From positions 17,627-81,626 of the forward strand of contig JAUXAN010000005.1 of assembly GCA_030619885.1 (NCBI GenBank): a stretch of DNA of 64,000 bases, in the 5' to 3' direction. Both the position numbers and the translations under genes were made by a program. Under the pieces are notes generated by a model, which saw only the letters and a list, made by a program, of their open reading frames with translations, ran no database searches and was not told where the DNA came from. The stretch's first letter is position 1. Each line of letters opens with the position of its first letter. Origin of the DNA: a bacterium (GTDB lineage Bacteria; Hydrothermota; DG-26; JAUXAN01). Of this stretch, positions 45,501-52,915 are shown piece after piece.

Positions 45501-45871
45501 TGACCGCTGGGGGTGAAGCGAATAAGTGTCTCGTTTGTTTCACCCTCATTGAAATGGCGAACACGCCAGGTATAAGGAGAATACAGTCCTTCTTCCAACA
45601 TTTTAGCAAAAGCTTCAGTTCCACCTGACTCAAGTTCTACAAAATTTTGCACCATTCGATCAAGTTTAAATGACGCAGCCTGTTTAAAATCTTCTGGTTC
45701 CCAATCGTGTTTGTTTGCTAAATCCTGCGCAGATTGAAGAGCCGTCTGTCGATCCATTTTAAGATCAAGGGTTACTATAGGATATGCGCTTGAAAAATAC
45801 TTGAAAGTGAAAATCACGCTTCCAATAAATATTAAGGTAAATACGATCCAAAAAATTGGTTTTTTAAACAT
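42554..45871 (-). CDS. Very large CPBP-family intramembrane metalloprotease
   Basis: The protein has 1105 aa from the ATG behind AGGAGGTACT (the track start is 30 bp upstream). About 16-18 membrane helices. The central region has the CPBP (Abi) motifs: FMEECLFRAIPIAGA (EE..xR, ~residue 430), FGAGHANY and VLHFAVDVVW. Two extracytoplasmic domains, at ~45-220 and ~625-800, resemble each other (KLARNTLTEHG..L.DSW; F..E.AERAEEYQVF.AKEGEVLRFRHKLPEARAGASL.EDEA vs PYGFVEKLPEDEPGASLTAD), suggesting internal duplication. Typical CPBP proteases are only ~200-300 aa. Substrate is unknown. Confidence 0.82.
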   Translation of the reverse strand: MFKKPIFWIVFTLIFIGSVIFTFKYFSSAYPIVTLDLKMDRQTALQSAQDLANKHDWEPEDFKQAASFKLDRMVQNFVELESGGTEAFAKMLEEGLYSPYTWRVRHFNEGETNETLIRFTPSGQPYGFVEKLPEDEPGASLTADSAQVIAETTTEEKWKIDLTAYELVEQSQEVRPGGRTDHTFVYERLDVQIGEGRYRLSLVVGGDKLTELVHFIKIPEAFLRRYEEMRSANNTIANTAIIAGVVLYIIGGCIVGLFFLLRQHWVIWRKPLFWGLFVAFIQVLASINHWPLAWMDYDTALSAQGFLLQQIMQLLLIFVGFGLLLTVSFMAAESLTRKAFPHHVQMWRLWSSDVASSPAILGRTISGYLAVSLFFAFDIALYFFATKVLGWWTPSEALFEPDVLATYFPWLTSIAISLRAGFMEECLFRAIPIAGAALLGQRFGHRRTWIISAFIIQALIFGAGHANYPQQPAYARVVELIIPSLAFGLIYLYFGLLPAIVLHFAVDVVWIALPLFVSSAPGIWVNQALVIILTLVPLWVIVWARLRTKQWREVKEEHYNRSWYPPEKAEVEPEPKEIKVAEIPAFSSRTSRLLLVGGILGLVIWFFATNFQNYALSLTIGRNDVKKLARNTLTEHGIELSDSWKLLSCVETPLEQDDRFIWQTGGREKYKVLIGSYLLSPHWKIRFVQFEGDVAERAEEYQVFIAKEGEVLRFRHKLPEARAGASLAEDEAREIAHSVLSEKYQLDPSKMKEVSAEPSKLPERKDWLFTFADTLNYPLKEGEARIAVQISGDKVVDSYRYIHVPEEWARQERNQRNLIRVFQVFSGTIMFLIFLAGVIGAIISWSRKKFSVSVFLSFFALLFGLGIINLINKWPSTIAKFSTTEPLLNQIFAAIAFPIVGILFISAGPALVLGFIQTWKTLRSHMNSIWLGFSLGALIAGLSACISALFEPSLEPFWAKYSALSSFIPILGVGFNPLTGYIIGTTLFLLIFTAIARFSKGWTQRKILFSILLILLIFIITGASVNSLRFWLFSGLLTGIIYLLAYLFVFRFQLALVPLALGSVAVLGELKQGILNAHPSAIPGAILAIILIVLISIYWHNKLLK

Positions 45872-45901
45872 AGTACCTCCTAAAATAGGGACAGTGCCCA
45901 T

Positions 45902-46083
45902 TTATTTGTTCCGTCCCTTACCTTCTAAACTGTTTTCTTCATTCTCAAACGGAAGGTCTATTTTCTCCAACACAAATCTTTCAATTTTATCTACTGCCTC
46001 AATAGCCTTCTTTGGCTGAGGTTTTCCCGGGCAAATCTTAACCAACCTTTGACCAATTTGATTTCTTCTTCATTCTTTTTCAA
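45902..46083 (-). pseudogene. Deleted HEPN-domain (toxin) gene beside MNT antitoxin
   Basis: Directly downstream of the MNT gene one frame reads KNEEEIKLVKGWLRFARENLSQ, like the start of HEPN proteins, and another frame reads KKAIEAVDKIERFVLEKIDLPF...KGRNK-stop, like a HEPN C-terminus. The middle, including the R..xxxH catalytic motif, is missing and the two parts are out of frame. It is therefore a dead toxin with an internal deletion. Part of its 3' end is also duplicated at 52.73-52.80 kb. Confidence 0.6.
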
Positions 46084-46460
46084 AGTATTTTCCCATCCTT
46101 AAAGATATGGTATAGATAAAACGGGTTTTTGGCTCTGAAATTCCACGCCACTTCCTCCGGTTTTCGTACCAACAAATCTACCGCGAACTTTCGTCCCCGT
46201 AATAATGCATCTACCTTTCGCCTTATCACTTTGCTGGATTCTTTACCATCTTTGATTATAAACAGGTCTAGATCACTATCTTGGTTAAAATCACCTCTGG
46301 CATACGAGCCAAACAGGATGATTTTTTCTGGTTGAATTTCTCGAACAATTTTTTCAACTATATAGTTTATTAACTCGGGTGTTATCTTTTCTGTATTTAA
46401 TCTTTGGTCTATGGACATTTCTATTTCCTCCAAAAATTGGAGCAATTGATTTCGTTTCAA
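46080..46460 (-). CDS. MNT-type nucleotidyltransferase (antitoxin of HEPN/MNT pair)
   Basis: The 126-aa minimal nucleotidyltransferase carries the motif LFGSYARGDFNQDSDLDLFII (~residues 50-70) and a conserved third acid in FAVDLLV. In HEPN/MNT modules this protein adenylylates and silences the HEPN RNase. The HEPN partner is degraded here, leaving an apparently intact orphan antitoxin. It lies upstream of the broken gene on the same strand. Confidence 0.88.
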   Translation of the reverse strand: MKRNQLLQFLEEIEMSIDQRLNTEKITPELINYIVEKIVREIQPEKIILFGSYARGDFNQDSDLDLFIIKDGKESSKVIRRKVDALLRGRKFAVDLLVRKPEEVAWNFRAKNPFYLYHIFKDGKIL

Positions 46461-46469
46461 TACATTTAA

Positions 46470-46567
46470 GTCAATTATTAAAACTTGTCAAGCCAAAAAA
46501 AACACTAAATTTGCAAAAAAATTTATTGAAAACTCTTCACAATTGCCAGCATACTACAACAAACCCC
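46470..46567. repeat. Dispersed AT-rich repeat, copy 2
   Basis: TGTCAAGCCAAAAAAAACACTAAATTTGCAAAAAAATTTATTGAAAACTCTTC...AATTGCC; relatives at 42446 and 52655. Confidence 0.65.
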
Positions 46568-46595
46568 TTGACTTTTACAAATCTTGTGGTATAAA
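46568..46595 (+). promoter_or_regulatory. Promoter abutting an ATG (leaderless)
   Basis: TTGACT (46568-46573), 16-bp spacer, TATAAA (46590-46595); the expected transcription start coincides with ATG 46602. Confidence 0.65.
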
Positions 46596-46601
46596 AGCCC
46601 T

Positions 46602-48638
46602 ATGTTTAAACTCATATGGTTCATAATCATACCTTCCATTGCATTGGCACAACTTCAGAGTCCTGTCGTCCGTGCAGTTCGTGTCACCGCACCACCCACT
46701 ATTGATGGAAAACTTGACGATGCTTGCTGGCAGCACTGCAATTCTGTAACTGACTTCTATATGGTCGATCCCAATCCAGGTGCTCCTGTAACGCAACCGA
46801 CAGTTGTTTATCTCTGCTACGATGATGAGAAGATTTATTTCGGTATCCATATGTCAGAAGATAAACCCGATGCAATCCAGGCGACAGTCACTCAGCGAGA
46901 TGGTGGTGTCTATATGGATGACTCTTTCGAACTCATGCTTGATACCTACTGCGACCGGCGCAATGCTTACTATTTTATGTCCAACCTCCTCGGAGCAAAG
47001 CTTGATGGTCGAATCATTGATGATGGTCGTAATGTCGATGAAACCTGGGACGCCTACTGGGAAACGAAGGCCAAACGCGTGGAAGATGGTTGGGAAATGG
47101 AAATAGCAATTCCGTTCTCTGAGCTCAATTTTCCTCGTGCTGATAGTCTTGTCTGGGGCATCAATTTCTGGCGCATTGAGCGGCCGCACTGGGAAAATAC
47201 CAGCTTCTCCCCAATAGAACTATGGTGCAAGGTCTCCAAATACGGTACCCTTATTGGCTTATCTATAAAACCTAAAGTTAAGAGATTCGAACTATTGCCT
47301 TACGCTGCCGATCGTTACGAACAGGACTCATTAACACCCAGAGCAGGCATCGACTTCGAATATGATGTCACATCAGATCTTATTTTTAATGCAACCCTCT
47401 GGCCTGACTTTGCCCAAATAGAAGCCGATCCTTACGGATTCAATCTCTCCTATGAGGAGGGTGAAGAACTCTATTTTCCTGAAAAGCGCCCCTTCTTCCT
47501 CGAAGGCAGCAGTATTCTGAGAACTCCAATCCAACTTTTCTATACTCGCCGTATAAATGAAATTCTCGCAGGCGGTAAACTCTATGGTAAAATTAAATCT
47601 ACCGAACTGCTGGCTCTCGATGTTCAGACCGAAGATAATGAGGAGAATTTCTCCGTTTTTCGACTTAAGCAAGAGCTTTTTACCACTACTACTCTCGGCG
47701 CTCTGGTAACGCATAAACAGCGCTCCGACACCTTCAGTCAGGCTGTAAGTATCGATATCAATCATCCAGTATATGGTCCCTTTCTCCTCACCTCTCAATT
47801 CTGCTCAACTCGAAATACAGGTGTTTCCGGTGACCAATGGGCAGGTCATATCGGCATCGAAGGTGAAACAGGTACCTATGGTGGGGAACTTATTGCAGGA
47901 CGCATCGGTCCTGATTTCTGGGTCAAGCAGGGTTTCATCAGTGTTTATGATATCAACAGACAGGGTATTTCTGGCGAATACTGGCATAAGTTATTACGTG
48001 ACAAAGGCATATCTAAGTGGCTCGAAGTTGGTGCAAATTTTGATTTTGCCCAGGAAATCGGAGATAAACTGGCGGTTGCAAATACTGAATTCTTTTCAAA
48101 TTTTGTCATGAGAAACAAATGGCGTATTGGCATTAAGGGTGTAAGGAATTATGAACGCTACGGTGATGATGAATTTGTCAACAGACTTATAGGATTCCAT
48201 ATAGAGAGTAATGTTGGTGGTGCGACTGGTATTGCTTCTTCCTATTTTATTGGCAGTTTATACGACTCATCATTTAGGATGTTTCATATTAGTTTCCTAT
48301 TCCTTCCAATCCAGCGGATCTCAGCCTTTCAAACTTTACGAGCTTTACGATTGGGTGAAACGAAATGGGAGTGGCTCACGAACACACGTATTTCATATAA
48401 AATAACTGATAAAGCATTTTTCCGTATCTTTCTCCAGGCAGATTCAGAAACCGGCACTGAAACAGAACAAACATATGCCATGGAAGACATCATGAATTTA
48501 AACGCCAACTTCCTCTTTGGCTACGAGTTTGCACAAGGAACCATTCTTTACCTCGTTTATAACCAGCCGCACAACTTCACTGACGAAACTGTTGACCATA
48601 TCTTCGTCGCCAAATTCACCTTTTCTTTCCAGTTCTAA
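46602..48638 (+). CDS. DUF5916-type outer-membrane protein with CBM9-like domain
   Basis: The protein has 678 aa from ATG 46602; the track start at 46584 lies in the -10 box. Signal peptide MFKLIWFIIIPSIALAQ. Residues ~25-220 are a CBM9/DOMON-like module (APPTIDGKLDDACWQ, YMDDSFELMLDTYCD, WEMEIAIPFSELNF). The rest is the DUF5916 barrel region (ATLWPDFAQIEADPYGFNLSYEEGEELYFPEKRPFFLEGSSIL) ending in a strand TFSFQF suited to outer-membrane insertion. Function is unknown; such proteins are common in FCB bacteria. It has its own promoter. Confidence 0.88.
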   Translation: MFKLIWFIIIPSIALAQLQSPVVRAVRVTAPPTIDGKLDDACWQHCNSVTDFYMVDPNPGAPVTQPTVVYLCYDDEKIYFGIHMSEDKPDAIQATVTQRDGGVYMDDSFELMLDTYCDRRNAYYFMSNLLGAKLDGRIIDDGRNVDETWDAYWETKAKRVEDGWEMEIAIPFSELNFPRADSLVWGINFWRIERPHWENTSFSPIELWCKVSKYGTLIGLSIKPKVKRFELLPYAADRYEQDSLTPRAGIDFEYDVTSDLIFNATLWPDFAQIEADPYGFNLSYEEGEELYFPEKRPFFLEGSSILRTPIQLFYTRRINEILAGGKLYGKIKSTELLALDVQTEDNEENFSVFRLKQELFTTTTLGALVTHKQRSDTFSQAVSIDINHPVYGPFLLTSQFCSTRNTGVSGDQWAGHIGIEGETGTYGGELIAGRIGPDFWVKQGFISVYDINRQGISGEYWHKLLRDKGISKWLEVGANFDFAQEIGDKLAVANTEFFSNFVMRNKWRIGIKGVRNYERYGDDEFVNRLIGFHIESNVGGATGIASSYFIGSLYDSSFRMFHISFLFLPIQRISAFQTLRALRLGETKWEWLTNTRISYKITDKAFFRIFLQADSETGTETEQTYAMEDIMNLNANFLFGYEFAQGTILYLVYNQPHNFTDETVDHIFVAKFTFSFQF

Positions 48639-48885
48639 CAATACCTTACCAATTCACCAAAACTACAGATCATAAAAAACCAATAGGGGAGAGGCGGATT
48701 GATAAAAGGGGTTAGGGTCACTATCCTTAATATATCAACACTATAAAATTGTCAACTAAAAAACAGAAAACCTGACCCCAGGTGGTTTGGTATAACATTT
48801 TCAGTAAAAAAATGCAACTATAAATTTATATTTAGGTAGTTTTTCGACAGGCTCCCGTAGTTTGTGGATAAGTAATTTAAAATCT
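48639..48885. other. Intergenic region with element scars
   Basis: Contains GGGGTTAGGGTCACTAT and CAGAAAACCTGACCCC about 90 bp apart, resembling inverted flanks of REP/RAYT elements, and TTTTTCGACAGGCTCCCGTAG (48840), a variant of the IS1182-type end seen at 53881 and 61870. No gene. Confidence 0.5.
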
Positions 48886-49170
48886 TTAACCTTCTTTTAT
48901 GATTTCAAAAATTACTGTTCCGCCACCAGTGTATTCGTAAGGATCTAAGCATTCTACATAAGCTTTGTTGTTATCTTTTGAGAGACCCAAATCTTTTGGT
49001 GCAATTCCTCTTGCAAGGACACTATGATAAGGAAGGATTGATGCAAGTGAATGCATGCATAAGGTAATATTGGATTTGAGCTTGTAGCCATCCTCGATCA
49101 CAAATTCATCACCATCCTTATATACGGGACAATGTCCTTTTATCTCCTTAACTTTGATAATTAGTTTCAT
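48886..49170 (-). CDS. TIGR04076 family protein
   Basis: The protein has 94 aa from the ATG (the track start is a TTG three codons earlier). The family pattern is clear: IKVKEIKGHCPVYKDGDEFVIEDG, ITLCMHSLASILPY, ARGIAPKDLGL, YVECLDPYEYTGGGTVIFEI. Two conserved Cys (GHCPVY, LCMH) may bind a ligand or metal. Function is unknown. It is the last gene in a minus-strand run behind the DUF6754-type operon, 14 bp downstream of the preceding gene's stop. Confidence 0.85.
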   Translation of the reverse strand: MKLIIKVKEIKGHCPVYKDGDEFVIEDGYKLKSNITLCMHSLASILPYHSVLARGIAPKDLGLSKDNNKAYVECLDPYEYTGGGTVIFEIIKEG

Positions 49171-49183
49171 ATTTGACAATTAT

Positions 49184-49783
49184 TTATCTTATTATTCTCA
49201 ACCAATCATGTAGCAAGAATTGCATTCTTCCAATAAGCAATGATACCCTTGCCATAACCGTGTATCCAAATCCTGCACCAAACGCAAGCATTATGAACCA
49301 GATACCGATACGCGCCACACCTCCAATTGCTCCCTTATGCTCTGCAGAGAAGTAGAAATAAACAACAGTTGTAATTACTCCTATTACCATAATAATGCCA
49401 CTCACAGTCAATGTGGTAATTAGCGTTCCTTGAACTTGCTCAAATATAAGTCCTTGAAAGTTGCGTGGTATAGATATGCCAGACCATACTCCTATAGTAA
49501 ATGCGATAGGATATCTAACAAACCAAGAGTACTTAGGCACCATTACAGAAAAAGAGAGAAGTCCAAGTAGAGTAGGTATTATTATTATGAATTCTTTATT
49601 TAGAAGGGGTTCCCATACCATTGGTATAAATGAATTATGATAGTAAATACTAATTATATACCCTAGCGATACTCCAACTAAGAGGTGCTCAGCAAATTTA
49701 AAGAAAGGGTTATCTTTATAGAGAAAAGTTAAAACACATAGAGTAAGAAATGCTGCAGCCCATACCCATAGATTAGTAGACAT
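49184..49783 (-). CDS. Conserved membrane protein of DUF6754-type operon (199 aa)
   Basis: Six or so hydrophobic helices (LWVWAAAFLTLCVLTFLY, HLLVGVSLGYIISIY, EFIIIIPTLLGLLSFSVM, LTVSGIIMVIGVITTVVYFYF, IGIWFIMLAFGAGFGYTVMARVSLLIGRMQFL). No named family is recognised. It abuts the 281-aa gene without a gap and is third of four functionally unassigned membrane genes, followed by the TIGR04076 gene. It probably forms a complex with them. Confidence 0.75.
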   Translation of the reverse strand: MSTNLWVWAAAFLTLCVLTFLYKDNPFFKFAEHLLVGVSLGYIISIYYHNSFIPMVWEPLLNKEFIIIIPTLLGLLSFSVMVPKYSWFVRYPIAFTIGVWSGISIPRNFQGLIFEQVQGTLITTLTVSGIIMVIGVITTVVYFYFSAEHKGAIGGVARIGIWFIMLAFGAGFGYTVMARVSLLIGRMQFLLHDWLRIIR

Positions 49784-50629
49784 CTACTTTTTCCTCCTTA
49801 AGATAAAGAATGCAATGTTGCCAAATATTACAAGTGCAATCATCATTAAATGAACCGCTGATTGTGCATCCATACCTATTGAAGCCACCTTTCTAATGCC
49901 TTTTTTTGTGTATCCATGCTTTTCAATCAAATCCTCATATTCAGCTGCCCCTTTAAGTCCTCCTAACATACCAACAAATTGACCAGATTGTAGAAATGCG
50001 TAAAACTCTGCAGCTGACACTGCTGTACAGCCAACTCCTATCTTTTGATGATAAGAGGTGCCCACATAAACTGCCCAATCTCTGGGAGAAACAGTGCTTG
50101 AAACAGTAGCTACAAGTGCTATATCGTCATAGTTGTGTATATCTCTCATCATTGGGAGGCTGTCGATTGGGTTACCGTAGAAATCTTCAGGGAATGTACG
50201 ATGTATATCTTCACCTATCGAAAGCATTACTGCATAATAGCCCGGTACAAACATCAAGTAGACATAATCCTCGCCGTTTTTTACATCGTACTCGTCTATT
50301 ACACTTGCTAAAGCCATCTCAGCCATACCCGTATATTGTGCATAAAGTGCAAGAACAAGGACTCTTATATTTTTTGCAAAGCAATGCCTGAGTATGGCTC
50401 TTGCCATAGGCATAAGCTCAGGTGCTGTTGATGGTGCGAAATCAATAGCAAGGAGAAGGGCTGGACCATCGGGTGGAATGGAATCAATCTCATTGAATAG
50501 ATTCTGTGCATGCTTAGTTGTATAAGTAGGAAGGCCAAATGGCAACAAAAGAGGAATAAGTACACACAGACCCACTAAAAGAAAAATATACCTTCTATCT
50601 ATACTCGCCAATTTTTCTAATACATTCAT
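49784..50629 (-). CDS. Membrane-anchored Rossmann-like protein of DUF6754-type operon (281 aa)
   Basis: One N-terminal helix (YIFLLVGLCVLIPLLLPFGL) and one C-terminal helix (HLMMIALVIFGNIAFFIL) enclose a ~210-residue domain with alternating strands and helices (PALLLAIDFAPST, KNIRVLVLALYAQYTG, GEDYVYLMFVPG, DDIALVATVSS, KIGVGCTAVSAAEFYAFLQSGQFVGMLGGLKGAAEYE). The last part resembles the equivalent region of the neighbouring 381-aa protein, so the two may have a common origin. The domain would face the periplasm. Function is unknown. Confidence 0.7.
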   Translation of the reverse strand: MNVLEKLASIDRRYIFLLVGLCVLIPLLLPFGLPTYTTKHAQNLFNEIDSIPPDGPALLLAIDFAPSTAPELMPMARAILRHCFAKNIRVLVLALYAQYTGMAEMALASVIDEYDVKNGEDYVYLMFVPGYYAVMLSIGEDIHRTFPEDFYGNPIDSLPMMRDIHNYDDIALVATVSSTVSPRDWAVYVGTSYHQKIGVGCTAVSAAEFYAFLQSGQFVGMLGGLKGAAEYEDLIEKHGYTKKGIRKVASIGMDAQSAVHLMMIALVIFGNIAFFILRRKK

Positions 50630-50631
50630 TG

Positions 50632-51252
50632 CTACTTTCCACCTAAGTACTGTCTCTCAATGCCCAATATTATTTTTAAAGAAGTAGCTATCATGCCAAG
50701 CCCTACCCCAATAAGAATTCCGCGCTGTGCTGCCATATTAGGCACCATGAGTATCCACTCAACGATGTCTGGCATCCTATGTACAAGTCTCTCACCTACC
50801 GGTACTCTTCCAAACATAACAACTAAAGCAACAACGAGAAGGAGTGCAGCCTCTTTTGTACGTGCCTTAAATGCACGATATGCAGCAGAAGCCATAAAGA
50901 AGGCAAGTAATGCGAACAGTGTCGATTCCAATGGAGTCTGAACATAGTTGTATATTTGTGTTAGGGTTGTGCCCGTTCCCACTCCACCAAATATACCAAT
51001 GCAGGCTACTGTAAATAGACTACCTAAAGTAATAATACTGTAGCTCCACCCTATTTGCTTCCTTTTAATCTTGCGTATATGAGATACACATAAAGAGCGT
51101 ACTGCAAGCACTAGCATAAATATATAGATAATTTCATACCATATTAGTGCCTCTTGATAAATTCTGCTTGATACAGGGTGCGGAACAAAGAACTGTACAA
51201 TTAGGCCCATCCCGGCAATAAATGTAATGGCAAGTGGTATACGAAAGCGCAT
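50632..51252 (-). CDS. Conserved membrane protein of DUF6754-type operon (206 aa)
   Basis: About six hydrophobic helices (IPLAITFIAGMGLIVQFF, ALIWYEIIYIFMLVLAVRSL, YSIITLGSLFTVACIGIFGG, TPLESTLFALLAFFMASAAYRAF, AALLLVVALVVMFG, GILIGVGLGMIATSLKIILG). No named family is recognised. It lies 7 bp from the 381-aa gene and 2 bp from the 281-aa gene, so it is part of one transcript. Confidence 0.72.
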   Translation of the reverse strand: MRFRIPLAITFIAGMGLIVQFFVPHPVSSRIYQEALIWYEIIYIFMLVLAVRSLCVSHIRKIKRKQIGWSYSIITLGSLFTVACIGIFGGVGTGTTLTQIYNYVQTPLESTLFALLAFFMASAAYRAFKARTKEAALLLVVALVVMFGRVPVGERLVHRMPDIVEWILMVPNMAAQRGILIGVGLGMIATSLKIILGIERQYLGGK

Positions 51253-51259
51253 AGTTTAA

Positions 51260-52405
51260 TTACACATTAAATAACTTTGCAATGAAAGAAATACCTAAAA
51301 TACTTAATACGACACCTACAATAATGAATATGAGTAAGATAATCTTAGAATAATCTTGTGCCTTAATAGCTCCTAGTAAAGTTGGTTCTCGTGATAGATA
51401 AGCAGATGCTGCATAGAGTTCCTCACCTAGAAGTGTATAGTCGCATGCAGTTACAAAAAATGGCAGTTGATGCACTTTATCTGTACCAGCGATCTGTATC
51501 GCACCTGTAGCATTCCCTGTCTCAGCAAGAAGAAGTGATTCTGCATAAAAACAGCCCATGAATAGATTTGTAGCTGGCTTCTGCCTCAGCATTATACCAT
51601 CTACTGCTGCAGCATAACCAAACTGACTAGTTGTTACAAAGAATACGTTGCTATCGTCGTAAACATCCGGTCTACCTGCTGCTGTATAACCTTCTTTGAC
51701 AACCTGGCGTGCTACCATCAATACAATAGGATCGCGATTTGGTACAATTAGTGGTGTTCCGTACTCTGCTACCTTTCTTGCTACCCGATTGAGTATGTTC
51801 ATAGCAGCGATTGTTCCTACTTCTTCTATATAGCCTATGCCAGGGACATAAAGGAGGGGTTTGCCCATCTCTGTAGCACGACCAATTGCTTCATCCAAAG
51901 CATCCAAACCTGCTATTTTACGTAGAAATAATTGTTTGCCTCTCGTTTTTGCACGTAATACAAATAGAATAAGAAGAGAAGTAAATGTGAACAAAGCAAC
52001 TAATACGTTTGTCTTACTGGTGTTATACCATTGATAGCTCGATACAGCTGTAGAAAAAGCAAACGCAAATGGTGAATACTCGTATGCTCTTGTTCTTGCT
52101 CTTACTTTATAATAGTATTTTATTCCATCTTCAACGTTCTTATCGTCCTTGTGCCGAACAATCCCTTGCCCCATATATCCAATCATCGTGTAACCTGTAT
52201 CTGGAGATTCTGACCTCCAGATTTCATAACCAGAAATTATACTGTCATCAGGTGATAACTCCCAATTAATCGTTATTGCACCTCCTGCATCATTAGGAGT
52301 ATCAAAAGCCTTTACATTTGATGGAGGGAGAATTTCTTTTCCATTTGCAATTAGGGGAAAGAAAATAAGGGCAAGAACCCATTTTGCCCAGTATCCTGTG
52401 GACAT
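51260..52405 (-). CDS. Fn3-domain membrane protein, DUF6754-like
   Basis: The protein has 381 aa from ATG 52405; the track start lies upstream of the promoter's -35 box. Signal/anchor MSTGYWAKWVLALIFFPLIANG, a fibronectin-III domain (PPSNVKAFDTPNDAGGAITINWE...YYYKVRA, ~25-125), a membrane helix (VLVALFTFTSLLILFVL), a large domain (~155-355: GKPLLYVPGIGYIEEVGTIAAMNIL, GTPLIVPNRDPIVLMVARQVVKEGY, YAAAVDGIMLRQKPATNLFMGCFYAESLLLAETG) and a C-terminal helix. I recognise the pattern as DUF6754. First gene of the operon; function is unknown. Confidence 0.78.
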   Translation of the reverse strand: MSTGYWAKWVLALIFFPLIANGKEILPPSNVKAFDTPNDAGGAITINWELSPDDSIISGYEIWRSESPDTGYTMIGYMGQGIVRHKDDKNVEDGIKYYYKVRARTRAYEYSPFAFAFSTAVSSYQWYNTSKTNVLVALFTFTSLLILFVLRAKTRGKQLFLRKIAGLDALDEAIGRATEMGKPLLYVPGIGYIEEVGTIAAMNILNRVARKVAEYGTPLIVPNRDPIVLMVARQVVKEGYTAAGRPDVYDDSNVFFVTTSQFGYAAAVDGIMLRQKPATNLFMGCFYAESLLLAETGNATGAIQIAGTDKVHQLPFFVTACDYTLLGEELYAASAYLSREPTLLGAIKAQDYSKIILLIFIIVGVVLSILGISFIAKLFNV

Positions 52406-52411
52406 ATTTAT

Positions 52412-52440
52412 CATTTTATCATTTATGTTACAGATTGTCA
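52412..52440 (-). promoter_or_regulatory. Promoter abutting the DUF6754-type start (leaderless)
   Basis: On the minus strand TTGACA, 17 bp (ATCTGTAACATAAATGA), TAAAAT, 7 bp, then ATG at 52405. The start site should fall on or next to the ATG, and no ribosome site exists. Confidence 0.7.
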
Positions 52441-52456
52441 AGATAAAAATAACCAC

Positions 52457-52800
52457 GAATTCCGCTAATTACACGAACCCACCTACTAAATTCCTATCCG
52501 TCAAGAAAAACTGACCACAGAGAACACAGAGAAAAAAGGACACCCCTTCCACTCATACAATTCTGGGTGGGGATGGGAGGACACAGAGATTAAATCTCTC
52601 TATGTGCTCTCTGATGTCTCTGTGACCTCTGTGGTTTAATGTATACTTTTCTATGCGATCAAGCCAAAAAAAACACTGAATTTGCAAGAAATTTATTGAA
52701 AACTCTTCGCAATTGCCTGTATCGTTTTGGACTAAAATAGAGACCGTCCCCATTTTTTCGTCTCTGTTCCTACCTTATAAACTGTTTTCTTCACTCTAAA
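52457..52800. other. Repeat-rich intergenic segment with HEPN scar
   Basis: Contains ACCACAGAGAACACAGAG and CTCTGTGACCTCTGTGG phrases, the third copy of the AACACTGAATTTGCAAGAAATTTATTGAAAACTC repeat (52665), and AAAATAGAGACCGTCCCC followed by a stretch homologous to the 3' end of the broken HEPN gene at 45.9 kb. No intact gene. Confidence 0.6.
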
Positions 52801-52915
52801 TTTTATTTCCTGTCGCAGACCCGTCCCGACTAGTCGGGATTCGTAGGGATATGGGATCCGTATGGGAAGACACCGAGTTTTGTAATTTGGTGGACTGACC
52901 CCAAAAGCATTCGGG
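52801..52915. other. Terminal cassette site of the array (degenerate)
   Basis: A copy of the ATTTTATTTCCTGTCGCAGACCCGTCCCGACTAGTCGGG...GGACTGACCCCAAAAGC block that occurs inside MITE-like copies at 53.63, 58.76 and 61.74 kb, ending in GGGTTAGCCGGC, where GTTAGCC is the cassette edge of the next gene. Confidence 0.55.

Noticed and set aside
52457-52650. CRISPR-like array from ACCACAGAGAACACAGAG phrases
   Set aside because: Units are irregular, unspaced and in both orientations; there are no regular spacers and no cas genes.
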